Assembly (NCBI GenBank): GCA_020439945.1 | Contig: JAGRPB010000010.1 | Coordinates: forward strand, 1-57,642 | DNA length: 57,642 nt | Direction of reading: 5' to 3' | Source of the DNA: Verrucomicrobiia bacterium | GTDB taxonomy: Bacteria > Verrucomicrobiota > Verrucomicrobiia > Verrucomicrobiales > DEV007 | Shown here: in pieces, positions 42,673 to 51,435 of the stretch | Position numbering within the stretch: position 1 is the stretch's first letter | How the letters are laid out: every line of letters starts with the position of its first letter | The notes under the pieces: model-generated | The model's database searches: none | What the model was told of the DNA's origin: nothing | The model's input: the letters and a program-made list of their open reading frames with translations, nothing else | Position numbers and translations under genes: made by a program

Positions 42673-45381
42673 TCACGGGATCAGAATCATGGTCACCAAT
42701 TCTTTCACCCGGTTGTCGAAGTTCAGGCACATGATCGCCTTTCCGCTGAAAGACATCACCTGGTCTCCGCCATTGGCGCCGGAGCCGGTCCGATCGATGA
42801 CGGGACGGAAATCGATGCTGCGCAGCCGGGTCGTGTCGCCTCCGGGAGCCTGAAACAGGGTGCCTTTTCTCAGTTTCATGGACGGAGCCCAGAGCGCCGG
42901 ATCGGCCGGGGCGAGATTGCCCATGAGCAGGGCCTGGTTTTTCGAGGCCGCCCCGGTGAGTGAAGCGACCACCGCGTATTTCCGGGAGGTGCGCTCGACT
43001 TCGATCCGCTGAAACGCTCGGATGCGGGGACCATCTCCATCGCAAACAGGGTCGCCCTCGCGCAGGAAAATCACGCTATCGCCCGTCATGGAACTGACGT
43101 GTACCAGGGCGCCATCGTTGGCTCCGTTGACACCCTTTCCGCGCAGCAATACGTGAGCAATCGCTCCGCTGTTCACCGCCCAGTATTTCAGCACTCGCGA
43201 GTAGACAACGCCGGGCAGATTGACGGGATCGGGCTCCTGGCCTTCGCGGACGCCGGGGACCAGTGAGGGCCCGGACGTCAGCCAGAGGCCCTCGTTGTTG
43301 GAACCATTCACTCCCGCCCCTGAAACCGTGGCCTTGATGGCGGTATCGTTGAGCAACCCCTTGCTCTCTCCCAGGAAACTGCGAAACGACTGAGCGGAAT
43401 TGTCCGGCTCGGGATCGTTTTGGGAAACGAGGATGCTGTCCGATGCACTGGTGTTGGAGAGGAAATTAAACAATCCCTGCCGAGCCGCTACCTCGCCATC
43501 CGGCACGTGGTGGGCCCCGAAGGTACCGAAAGCGCCCGAGGTATGCCCCGCGAACCGGCCGAAGAACTGTCGCAATTGCGAGGTGGCAAAACCGTCCCCC
43601 TCGCGAAGGAAACGTTCGAAGACACCTGTGGCGTAGACGCCGGAATTATTGCCGGCATTCACGCCGCCAACTCCGTTTTTCAGGATACAGGGAATGCCAA
43701 TTCCCCCGCCCGCGGCAAAACCGACCACATCCTGAAAGGTGGCAAGCTGGGTTCCGTTGAGAACGGCGGGCGAATCTCCGGTGCGGGCAAATGCCACGGT
43801 CGCCAAGTTTGGATAGGTGCGCAGAACCGCGCGATTGTTGGCGCCGGTGACACCGGTCCCCTTCAACGACACGGTGACGGCGGTGTAGCTAGACGCGGTG
43901 GTGATGCCCAAGGTCGAGTTCACCATGATCCCGTCCCATTCCGCGCCCAGACTGCCAAGGTCGCGATTGCTGCTGACGAGTTTCCTCGTTCCGTCCAGTT
44001 CCCCCCAGACTCCCTTGTCCCGGTTTCCGTGCGAACCGGGTCCCATCAGGCCCGCTTCGAAGGAGGTGGCCAATCCCACCGGCAACAGCGGCTGGCCGAA
44101 ATAGCGGAAGTCCGTCTCGGGAGCGCCGGGCGCGAAATCTCCGACCTTGGCGAGAGTGGTGAAGGGACGCACCGAAGAAAGCCCGCGCCAGAGATAGACC
44201 GAGCCGCAATCCATCTCGATATCATCGTCGAAAGGACTGCCGATGGCGACCAGGTCGCCAGAGAGCGCCACGGCGGTGCCAAACTCGTCGCCGAAGTCGG
44301 CATCGCTGGCCACGAAACGTTGGAGTTCGGCCCCGGTGTACAGATCGAAAAGCAGGGCGGAGCCTATCTTCGAAAGTGGCTCGTCATCGGGATCGTAGGG
44401 CACGCTCGACTGATTTTCTCCGATCAGGACCATGGCGCCACTGATGGAGACGGCGTTGCCGAAACGGCAGAAGTCGGCGGCTTCGGCCGAAATCAGCTTG
44501 CGCAGTTCGGCCCCCGAAATCAGCTCCACCACATAGGCCGCCCCCGCCTCGTTTCCGCCTTCGCCATCCCGGGGGGCACCGATGACCGCACAACCTCCGC
44601 CGAGACTGATGGCTGAACCATAACCGGTATTGGCGGTCGCATCGTCGGCGTTGCATTCATACAACTGCGCCTGTCCAGCGAGGTCAAAAAGGTAGGCAGA
44701 ACCACAGTTCACGACAGTATCGGAATCTCCCAGCGGCGCTCCCACCATTCCAAGGTTGCCGCAGAGAGCGACACTCCAGGCGAAGCGATCGCCCGACGCG
44801 GCATCGGCGGCGGTGATTTCCCAGAGTTCCTCACCAGTCACGCGATCGACCAGATAGGCCCTGCCGGTCCCGCTGCCCGGCTGAGGAGCGCCCACGAGAA
44901 TGTGGTCGTGGCTGATGGCCACGCTCCGGCCATACTGGCTACTCGCTATTGGCGTCTCTGCCTCGATCCTGAGCAATTGCCGGCCATTGCGAAGATTGAA
45001 GACATAAACCGCGCCGCTGGTGACGCCGCCGGCGTTGTCATTGGGGGCCCCGACCACGGCGGTGTCGCCGCACACGGCCACACTGTACCCGAACTCGAAA
45101 CCGCCAGCCACCTCGGCGCCGACGAGCTGGCGCAGGTAGCGGCCGGTGACCGCGCTGTAGACATGGACGGCGCCCGCGTCCTGGCCGAGATCATCGTTCG
45201 ATGGTTCGCCGACGACGACCCATTTATCGGTCGCGGCCACGGAACCGCCGAAGAGGTTTTCCAACTGGGTGGTCTCGGCGCGTCCGTGGAGTTTGTTGAC
45301 CACGGGATTCAGCGCCATGGCCGATGGCGTGATTTCCAGCAGGAGGATCGCGGAGAGAATCGAGAAAAGAGAAAGTTTCAT
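42673..45381 (-). CDS. Secreted double-propeller FG-GAP protein, paralog 6
   Basis: 902 residues from the ATG at 45381; a longer frame to 45975 lies over the end of paralog 7 and is discarded. Signal peptide MKLSLFSILSAILLLEITPS. Seven FG-GAP blades (LFGGSVAATDKWVVVGEPSND, EFGYSVAVCGDTAVVGAP, RFAWSVALCGNLGMVGAP, EFGTAVALSGDLVAIGSPFDDD) and seven RxGD-type units (KVGDFAPGAPETDF, RTGDSPAVLNG, REGDGFATSQL, REGQEPDPVNLPG, REGDPVCDGDGPR). Tail: KLRKGTLFQAPGGD and RTGSGANGGDQV. It is 38 bp downstream of paralog 7 on the same strand, so the two probably form an operon. Confidence 0.86.
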   Translation of the reverse strand: MKLSLFSILSAILLLEITPSAMALNPVVNKLHGRAETTQLENLFGGSVAATDKWVVVGEPSNDDLGQDAGAVHVYSAVTGRYLRQLVGAEVAGGFEFGYSVAVCGDTAVVGAPNDNAGGVTSGAVYVFNLRNGRQLLRIEAETPIASSQYGRSVAISHDHILVGAPQPGSGTGRAYLVDRVTGEELWEITAADAASGDRFAWSVALCGNLGMVGAPLGDSDTVVNCGSAYLFDLAGQAQLYECNADDATANTGYGSAISLGGGCAVIGAPRDGEGGNEAGAAYVVELISGAELRKLISAEAADFCRFGNAVSISGAMVLIGENQSSVPYDPDDEPLSKIGSALLFDLYTGAELQRFVASDADFGDEFGTAVALSGDLVAIGSPFDDDIEMDCGSVYLWRGLSSVRPFTTLAKVGDFAPGAPETDFRYFGQPLLPVGLATSFEAGLMGPGSHGNRDKGVWGELDGTRKLVSSNRDLGSLGAEWDGIMVNSTLGITTASSYTAVTVSLKGTGVTGANNRAVLRTYPNLATVAFARTGDSPAVLNGTQLATFQDVVGFAAGGGIGIPCILKNGVGGVNAGNNSGVYATGVFERFLREGDGFATSQLRQFFGRFAGHTSGAFGTFGAHHVPDGEVAARQGLFNFLSNTSASDSILVSQNDPEPDNSAQSFRSFLGESKGLLNDTAIKATVSGAGVNGSNNEGLWLTSGPSLVPGVREGQEPDPVNLPGVVYSRVLKYWAVNSGAIAHVLLRGKGVNGANDGALVHVSSMTGDSVIFLREGDPVCDGDGPRIRAFQRIEVERTSRKYAVVASLTGAASKNQALLMGNLAPADPALWAPSMKLRKGTLFQAPGGDTTRLRSIDFRPVIDRTGSGANGGDQVMSFSGKAIMCLNFDNRVKELVTMILIP

Positions 45382-45419
45382 GGAAGTAGAAAAGTGGAAT
45401 GGGAAATCTCGATGGTTTC

Positions 45420-48209
45420 TCATTGAGCTCCGGCTCCAAGGAGGTTGATGGGTTGGAAAAAGGGCGTTTCCACGAACTCCTGCGCCCTGTCGGTGAAGGT
45501 GAGGATGGAAAGAAACCCTCCACCGCTCACCACCTTGGGCAGCCCCTGACCGCCGACTCCGAATCGGTCGTTTTGCGTCGCCAGGGTCATGCTCCGCAGC
45601 TTGGTGGTTCCGCCGCCGCTGGCCTGAAACAGTCTGCCTTTTCGGTAGAGCATGACCGGCGTCGCGAAGGCCGGTTGACCGTAGTCCAAGGCATCGTTGC
45701 AATCCCCCACCAGCAGCGCCTGATTGGTCGCGGGAGAGCCGGTCAGAGAAACCAGGACCGTATAGGAACCGTGGGCATCGACTTCCGCCCGCAGGATGGC
45801 GCGCACCCGGGCACCGTCGCATTTGTCCATCACATCGCCCTCCCGGAGGAGGACCTCGATCCGATCGAAGGGGGCGAACTGATTCCACGAAACGATCAGC
45901 GCGCAGTCGTTCGAGGCCCGCACCCCGGGCCCGCGAAGTTTGACGAGGGCATAGGGACGTTCCCCCGACCACCATTTCAGGAATCGGCTGATCACGACGC
46001 CGGGTTGGTCGACGGGATCGATTTCATCGCCCTCGCGGAAAAATCGAGCCGTGGTTCCGGAATCGTTGTTGAAAAACAAGCCCTCGTTGTTGCTCGCCCT
46101 GGCATCGCCTCCGACGAGAGTGGATCGAAAAATCAGGTCGTCACCCAGGTTCAATCCCTCTCCGAGGAAACTCCGAAACGTCGCGCCACCGGCGCCATAT
46201 TCGGCGTCACCCTGACGAACGAGCGGTCCGTCCGCGGGATCGATCACCAGGCCCGGCAGCGCTTTGCTCTCACCCGCGGGTATGAAGTTGGCTCCGGTGA
46301 CGAACCGGTACTGACCCACGGACGCTCGGCCGAAGAACTGTCGCCATTCGCCAAAGAGTCCGCCGCCGCCTTCCCGCAGGGTGGCATCCTCCACCGACGC
46401 GTCGTTGGGATTGAGCGTCAGCGCGCCGCTGTCGTTGGTGGCGTTGGCATCGCCCGTGCCCCGCCGAAGCAGGTAGGGAATCGCGACCGTGTCTTCCGCC
46501 CGGGGGCCCAGGGTACGGAGCACTTCGGAATCATTCAGTTCGGGAACCGGGGTACCGGTTCGCAACAGCAACAGATCGGGGCTGTCATATCGGTCATCAA
46601 GAATCAACGCATGGTTGTTCCGCCCCGTCACTCCCGTGCCGCTGAGCACGGTATCGAAAAGCGCGCCGTCTTGTCCGGTTCCCACCACGGAAAACGACCC
46701 GCAGGTCAGCCCGTCCAGTTCGGTGCTGTTCCCGACGGAGAATAGGTTCCGGTGCTTGATCGCCAGCACGCTCCAAGAGGAGTCGAAAAATTTCCAGACG
46801 CCGGTGTCGCGATTCCGGTTCGATCCCGGACCGGAAAGCGAGGCCAGGAGATTGGCGCTTTCATCCGTATAAAAAGGCTGCACGAAGCGCCGGAACTCAG
46901 CGTCGATCACTTCGGGCGCGGAGTTTCCTTTCTGGGTATGGGTCCAACCCGGCAGCGGTCCGACGAGATCGCGGTAGAGATAGGCGGCACCGCTTTCCGC
47001 GTCGAGGTCATCGTCCCCCGGCGCCCCCACCACGGCGCGATTCCCGCACAGGGCGACCGAACGGCCAAAGTAGTCGTACGCATCCGCGTCGCCGCGTTCC
47101 AGTTCGATCAGAGGAGTGACAGCCAGATCGGTCAATGGCTCCACGGGGGCCATCCCCGTCTCCTCCGACTGCGCGATGAGAAAGAGTCCCGCGTAGCCCT
47201 CGTCCGGTCCGTTCGCATCGACATAATCGGCACCGATGAGGGCGAGATTGCCACTCAGGGAAACCGAGCTGCCAAAGGCGTCACCGCTCTCCGCTTCCGG
47301 GCGCAGGATCTTGATCGCCCCGGCCTTCCGCAGATCGACGAGATAGGCGGCTCCCGCGCCGGCACCGCCCTCATCATCGCCCGGCGCCCCGATCAGCGCG
47401 TAGCCGGTGCTCATGGAAACCGAGCTGCCGAACGCAAGGTCATCGCTGGGATCCGGGGAAACATATTCACCGATCCAACTGCCGGTTTTGGTGTCGTAAA
47501 GCAGCGCGGCCCCCTCCCGATCGAAATCATCGCCACTGAATTTGGGCGCCCCCGCCAACGCCATTCGTCCGCACAGCGCCACGCTGGTTCCCAGTTCGAT
47601 GCCGAGGCTTCTCGTTTCCTGGTAGAACTTACGAAGCTGATCTCCCGTGTTCAGGTCAAAGAGGTAGGCCGCGCCGGAATTCTGATTGCCCTGGTCATTC
47701 ATCGGCGCACCGACCAATCCGCGATCACTCTCGGCGCAGACCGCCCATCCGAAGCGATCTCCGGTGACGCCATCCGCGGGCAGGATCGCCAGTTTCTGCC
47801 GACCGTTGCGAAGATCGAACACGTAGACCTTGCCGGTTTCGTCGGGTCCCGCGTACGGAGCCCCCACGATCGCCGTCGTGCCGGATACCGCCACGCTCCA
47901 ACCGAAGCCATCGTCCTCATCGCCGTCGGTCGGCACCAGCTTCCTCAGGTAGCGACCGTTCGCGGCGTTGTAGACATGGACCGCTCCCCGGTTGGCAATA
48001 TCGTCGCTGTTGTCGGGCTCACCCACCAGCACGTAGCGATCCGAGAGAGCCACCGATTGGCCGGCCGAGTAGCTGAAAGGCGTCTCGGCATGACGCCCGT
48101 GGAGTTTTGAGATCGCTGGCTCGGTGCCGTGAACCCGATCGATGGAGGAGAGAGCCGCCGCGAACGAAATCGCCAGCAGGACCGGTGGAAGAGACGGTTG
48201 AAAAATCAT
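45420..48209 (-). CDS. Secreted double-propeller FG-GAP protein, paralog 7
   Basis: 929 residues from the ATG at 48209, which starts a leader (LPPVLLAISFAAALSS); the frame opens further upstream to 48380 without family sequence. Seven FG-GAP blades; blade 6 carries an insertion of about 20 residues (EETGMAPVEPLTDLA). Seven RxGD-type units follow (QKGNSAPEVIDAEF, RTGTPVPELNDSE, RQGDAEYGAGGATF, REGDEIDPVDQPG, REGDVMDKCDGAR). Tail: LYRKGRLFQASGGG and FGVGGQGLPKV. Many blades match paralog 6 closely (VFDLRNGRQ, GRYLRKL), which suggests recent tandem duplication. An AGGAGAGGAG stretch lies before the start on the coding strand's opposite side only, so the ribosome-binding site is unclear. Confidence 0.85.
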   Translation of the reverse strand: MIFQPSLPPVLLAISFAAALSSIDRVHGTEPAISKLHGRHAETPFSYSAGQSVALSDRYVLVGEPDNSDDIANRGAVHVYNAANGRYLRKLVPTDGDEDDGFGWSVAVSGTTAIVGAPYAGPDETGKVYVFDLRNGRQKLAILPADGVTGDRFGWAVCAESDRGLVGAPMNDQGNQNSGAAYLFDLNTGDQLRKFYQETRSLGIELGTSVALCGRMALAGAPKFSGDDFDREGAALLYDTKTGSWIGEYVSPDPSDDLAFGSSVSMSTGYALIGAPGDDEGGAGAGAAYLVDLRKAGAIKILRPEAESGDAFGSSVSLSGNLALIGADYVDANGPDEGYAGLFLIAQSEETGMAPVEPLTDLAVTPLIELERGDADAYDYFGRSVALCGNRAVVGAPGDDDLDAESGAAYLYRDLVGPLPGWTHTQKGNSAPEVIDAEFRRFVQPFYTDESANLLASLSGPGSNRNRDTGVWKFFDSSWSVLAIKHRNLFSVGNSTELDGLTCGSFSVVGTGQDGALFDTVLSGTGVTGRNNHALILDDRYDSPDLLLLRTGTPVPELNDSEVLRTLGPRAEDTVAIPYLLRRGTGDANATNDSGALTLNPNDASVEDATLREGGGGLFGEWRQFFGRASVGQYRFVTGANFIPAGESKALPGLVIDPADGPLVRQGDAEYGAGGATFRSFLGEGLNLGDDLIFRSTLVGGDARASNNEGLFFNNDSGTTARFFREGDEIDPVDQPGVVISRFLKWWSGERPYALVKLRGPGVRASNDCALIVSWNQFAPFDRIEVLLREGDVMDKCDGARVRAILRAEVDAHGSYTVLVSLTGSPATNQALLVGDCNDALDYGQPAFATPVMLYRKGRLFQASGGGTTKLRSMTLATQNDRFGVGGQGLPKVVSGGGFLSILTFTDRAQEFVETPFFQPINLLGAGAQ

Positions 48210-48425
48210 GAAAAAGGAGAGGAGAAATTCTGAAAAGGGATCGCTTTCATCGGGCCCTACCGGCCGTCCGCAGGATTCTTGCACAAAAAACCAAAAAAAA
48301 TTCGAAACGACCTTCTCGCCTTCGTCCAAAGCCGTTGAGCCGAAGCGGAAATCCTGTACGCTTTCCCCGGAACCGCGCACCCTCCTCCCTCCTTTCCTCC
48401 CAAATTTCAGACGTCAGCGCCCATT

Positions 48426-49076
48426 TTGCCCGAACCGAATCCAACGCCTCCCTCCGACGCGCCCACGTTCCCCGACACCCGACCGACGCTGTTGCAGCGG
48501 CTGCCGGACGCGAACGATGGCGAGGCTTGGCGCAGTTTCGTCGAAACCTACGGACCGTTGGTTTATCGGTTCGCCCTCCGCCGCGGATTGCAACCCAGCG
48601 ACGCGGCCGATGTGGTGCAGGAAGTCATGCTCAAGGTCGCGCGAAGTATCGATCGCTTTGACTACGACCCGGATCGCGGCCGCTTCCGTGGCTGGCTTTT
48701 CACCATCGCCTGGCGGGCACTGATCGATCGCGCCAACCGAATCAAGCGGCGCTCCGAGATCGCCGGCGACGGCATCGCGGAACGGACCGCTGATCCGTCC
48801 GCCGACGCCGAGGCGCTCTGGGATTCGGAATATCGGCGCAGCCTGTTGCATCGCGCCCTGCCGCTGGTTCGACCGCAGTTTTCCGAATCGACCTGGGAGG
48901 CGTTCCGACTGACTACCCTGGAAGGTCAGCCTGCGGAGGAAATCGCCCGCCGGCTCGGTCTCACCATCGGTTCCGTCTACGTGGCGAGATCGCGAGTCAC
49001 CGCGCGACTCCGCGATCGCATTCGCCAGATCGAAGCCGAATGGGAGGCAGCCGCCGCCACGCCGCTGAATGCCTGA
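48426..49076 (+). CDS. ECF-type RNA polymerase sigma factor
   Basis: 216 residues. Region 2 is visible as WRSFVETYGPLVYRFALRRG and DVVQEVMLKVARSIDRFDYDPDRGRFRGWLFTIAWRALID; region 4 as TWEAFRLTTLEGQPAEEIARRLGLTIGSVYVARSRVTARL. The RFRGWLFTIAW form is typical of sigma factors paired with kinases in Planctomycetes and Verrucomicrobia. No ATG exists near the start; TTG at 48426 is used. The stop overlaps the start of the kinase by 8 bp, so the two are translationally coupled and likely act together. Confidence 0.87.
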   Translation: MPEPNPTPPSDAPTFPDTRPTLLQRLPDANDGEAWRSFVETYGPLVYRFALRRGLQPSDAADVVQEVMLKVARSIDRFDYDPDRGRFRGWLFTIAWRALIDRANRIKRRSEIAGDGIAERTADPSADAEALWDSEYRRSLLHRALPLVRPQFSESTWEAFRLTTLEGQPAEEIARRLGLTIGSVYVARSRVTARLRDRIRQIEAEWEAAAATPLNA

Positions 49077-51246
49077 ATCCGAAAAGGGGGAAATGAGCGA
49101 TACCGAAACCACCACCGAGATTCCGACCGGTTGCCCCGCGGATGAGGCTCTGAAGGCCGCCCTCTCCGCGGAGGGGGAAGCGCCTCTTTCCACCGAACTC
49201 GAAGCTCATCTCGCCACCTGCGAACGCTGCCGGGAACGGCTCGACGAACTCGCTCATTTCGGCGAAACGGCCACCCTGCTCGCCGATTACGATCGATGGT
49301 CGGCGCCCTCGGCCGAACTCGACACCGCCCTGCATCAACTGCTCTCCCGCGACCGGAACAGCGCCACCCCTTCGCCCGCTCCGGTCTCTCGCGAAGACAT
49401 TCTCGCCCAACTCCGCCCCACCGACGAGGCCGGCGCGCTCGGCAAACTCGGAGAGCATCTCGTCGTTCACGAGATCCTCGGCCAGGGCGGCATGGGCATC
49501 GTATTGCGTGCCCGCGACACTGCCCTCGAACGCGAGGTCGCGGTGAAATTGCTGAAACCGACTTTTCGCGATTTCCCGGAACTCCTGGACCGCTTTCGCG
49601 AGGAAGCCCGCGCCGTGGCCGCGCTCGAGCACGAAAACGTGATCCCCATCCACCAGGTCGGCGAGTTGGAAAACGGCCTTCCCTATTTCGTGATGCCGCT
49701 CGCCAAGGGCCCGACCCTGGCCGGCCGATTGCGGGAAAACGGAAAGCCGCCTTTCGCCGAGAGTCTCGCCATCGCCCTGCGCGCCAGTCGCGCCCTCGCC
49801 GCCGCCCATGCCGCCGGCATCATTCATCGCGACCTGAAACCCGGAAACCTGCTGCTCGGTTCGCGGGCGGACGACGCGTCGGTCTGGCTCTCGGATTTCG
49901 GACTGGCCAGTCGTGCTGAGAAAGAATCCGGGCAAAGTCGCGGCGGCACGCCCGGCTATCTCGCGCCGGAAATCATCGCCGGAGAAAAAGCGACCAACCG
50001 ATCGGATCTCTACTCGCTGGGATGCCTGTTCGCGGAACTCGCGGGTGCGGACGCTCCCGCCTGGTTCCTCGATTTGGCCGATCGACTGCGTCAACCCGAT
50101 CCCGGCAATCGTCCCGCTTCCGCGGCCGAGGTCGTTCGCCTGCTCGAAGACCGGGTCGAAGCGGGTCAGTCCCGTCGCTATCATCGGCGGCTGCTGGTTC
50201 GCTCGCTGCCTTTCGTGGGCCTGGCCGTCGCCGCCCTGGCCGTGATGGCTTTTCTCGATCTCTCCGGACGAACCCATTTTGCCAACGATGCGCTCCGCGC
50301 CATCAGTGGAGACGCCTTCACCATTCACGGCCGATTCGGCACCTACGCCTCGCTGACCGGCGCCATGCAGGCGACGCGCGACGGCGACCGGATCCTGATT
50401 CATCGGCCGGGACCGTTTTCGACCGCCCCGACGGGCGTGCGCCAGCATGGTCTCGCCATCGAGGCCGACCCGAAATTGAAAGAGCGGCCGGTCCTGAAAA
50501 TGCCCGACGACCAGATCGGCCCGGCCGGCATGATCTGGGTGATGGACGGCGATCTCGAACTGGTGGGAATCGAACTCGTCCACGATTCGAGCAAGGCGGA
50601 TACGAATCGCCGCATCCCTCCGCTGGTTCGCCTGCAAAACGGAACCCTGACGCTGAAGAACTGCCACCTCCATCGCTCGGGACTGCGACCGGACTCTGAG
50701 TCGCCGCTGGCACTCGTCAGCGATTGTCCGCGGATCGAGGTGAGTCTCTGCGAATTCGAATCCGATCGCGGTCCCTGCTTTCAGTGGCGCACCCAGGGCG
50801 ATCATCTTGAAATGGAAATCCGGATGAACGACAGCCGGTTTGCCGGTCGGCAATGGCTGGACATCGCCGCCACCGCCGGTTTCGTCGTTCCCCTGACCCG
50901 GCTCGACGTCGCCGCCATTCGCTGCGACGTGCAAACGCCCGCGGAGTCCGCCGTTTCCTACCAACGCACCCAGCAACCGATCGATCTGCTGTTCCAGACA
51001 GAGAACTGCCGCATCGCCACGTCCGAAAGCGGGTTGATCGATTTCGAATTCGGAAACGGCCAGCAATTGCGGCGCAGCGTGACGCTCCGCGATCGGGGTT
51101 CCCTGTTTTCCCCGGCCCCCGGCGGTCCCGAAGGAAGCCGCAGGCTGTGGCAGGAACGCTGGGGCGAGGACTCCATCGATGCCGCCACGCGGTGGGTTGA
51201 CGTCATCGATTTTTCCGCCGATAACTCCGCGCTCCCGGAACCCTGA
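49069..51246 (+). CDS. Ser/Thr protein kinase with zinc-finger anti-sigma-like N-terminus and extracytoplasmic beta-helix
   Basis: 725 residues. Residues 40-60 hold His47-x3-Cys51-x2-Cys54, a zf-HC2-like anti-sigma motif. The kinase domain (about 130-365) has GQGGMGIV, Lys160 in REVAVKLLKP, the HRDLKPGN loop (Asp254), SDFG (Asp276) and GTPGYLAPEI. A membrane helix follows at about 380-400 (PFVGLAVAALAVMAFLDL). The outer domain (about 410-725) has short beta strands resembling a parallel beta-helix (LELVGIELVHDSS, LTLKNCHLHRSG, IEVSLCEFESD). It probably senses an external cue and controls the partner sigma factor through the zinc finger. An alternative start is ATG 49093. Confidence 0.9.
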   Translation: MPESEKGEMSDTETTTEIPTGCPADEALKAALSAEGEAPLSTELEAHLATCERCRERLDELAHFGETATLLADYDRWSAPSAELDTALHQLLSRDRNSATPSPAPVSREDILAQLRPTDEAGALGKLGEHLVVHEILGQGGMGIVLRARDTALEREVAVKLLKPTFRDFPELLDRFREEARAVAALEHENVIPIHQVGELENGLPYFVMPLAKGPTLAGRLRENGKPPFAESLAIALRASRALAAAHAAGIIHRDLKPGNLLLGSRADDASVWLSDFGLASRAEKESGQSRGGTPGYLAPEIIAGEKATNRSDLYSLGCLFAELAGADAPAWFLDLADRLRQPDPGNRPASAAEVVRLLEDRVEAGQSRRYHRRLLVRSLPFVGLAVAALAVMAFLDLSGRTHFANDALRAISGDAFTIHGRFGTYASLTGAMQATRDGDRILIHRPGPFSTAPTGVRQHGLAIEADPKLKERPVLKMPDDQIGPAGMIWVMDGDLELVGIELVHDSSKADTNRRIPPLVRLQNGTLTLKNCHLHRSGLRPDSESPLALVSDCPRIEVSLCEFESDRGPCFQWRTQGDHLEMEIRMNDSRFAGRQWLDIAATAGFVVPLTRLDVAAIRCDVQTPAESAVSYQRTQQPIDLLFQTENCRIATSESGLIDFEFGNGQQLRRSVTLRDRGSLFSPAPGGPEGSRRLWQERWGEDSIDAATRWVDVIDFSADNSALPEP

Positions 51247-51280
51247 TTTCGAGGTTGCCACGCAAGTTCTGCACGGCATT

Positions 51281-51313
51281 CAACAGGGTTTGCCCGGCGA
51301 CTTGACCCTGTTG
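51281..51313. repeat. CAACAGGGT/ACCCTGTTG hairpin after the kinase gene
   Basis: Perfect 9-bp arms CAACAGGGT (51281-51289) and ACCCTGTTG (51305-51313) lie 35 bp after the kinase stop. It belongs to the dispersed repeat family. No T run follows, so termination is uncertain. Confidence 0.6.
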
Positions 51314-51435
51314 CATCGACTCGTTTTCTCGCCGGATTCCGCCGTCCCGGTTTTTCACGCCAACCGCCACCCGCCTGTATGCGTGAATTGAGACGGCGTG
51401 CCCCTGATTTAGCCTTTGAGCGTATCCCTCCCCTG

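Noticed and set aside
42673..45975. 1100-codon version of FG-GAP paralog 6 starting at 45975
   Set aside because: The extra 198 residues are arginine-rich shadow sequence of paralog 7; the signal peptide begins at the ATG at 45381.
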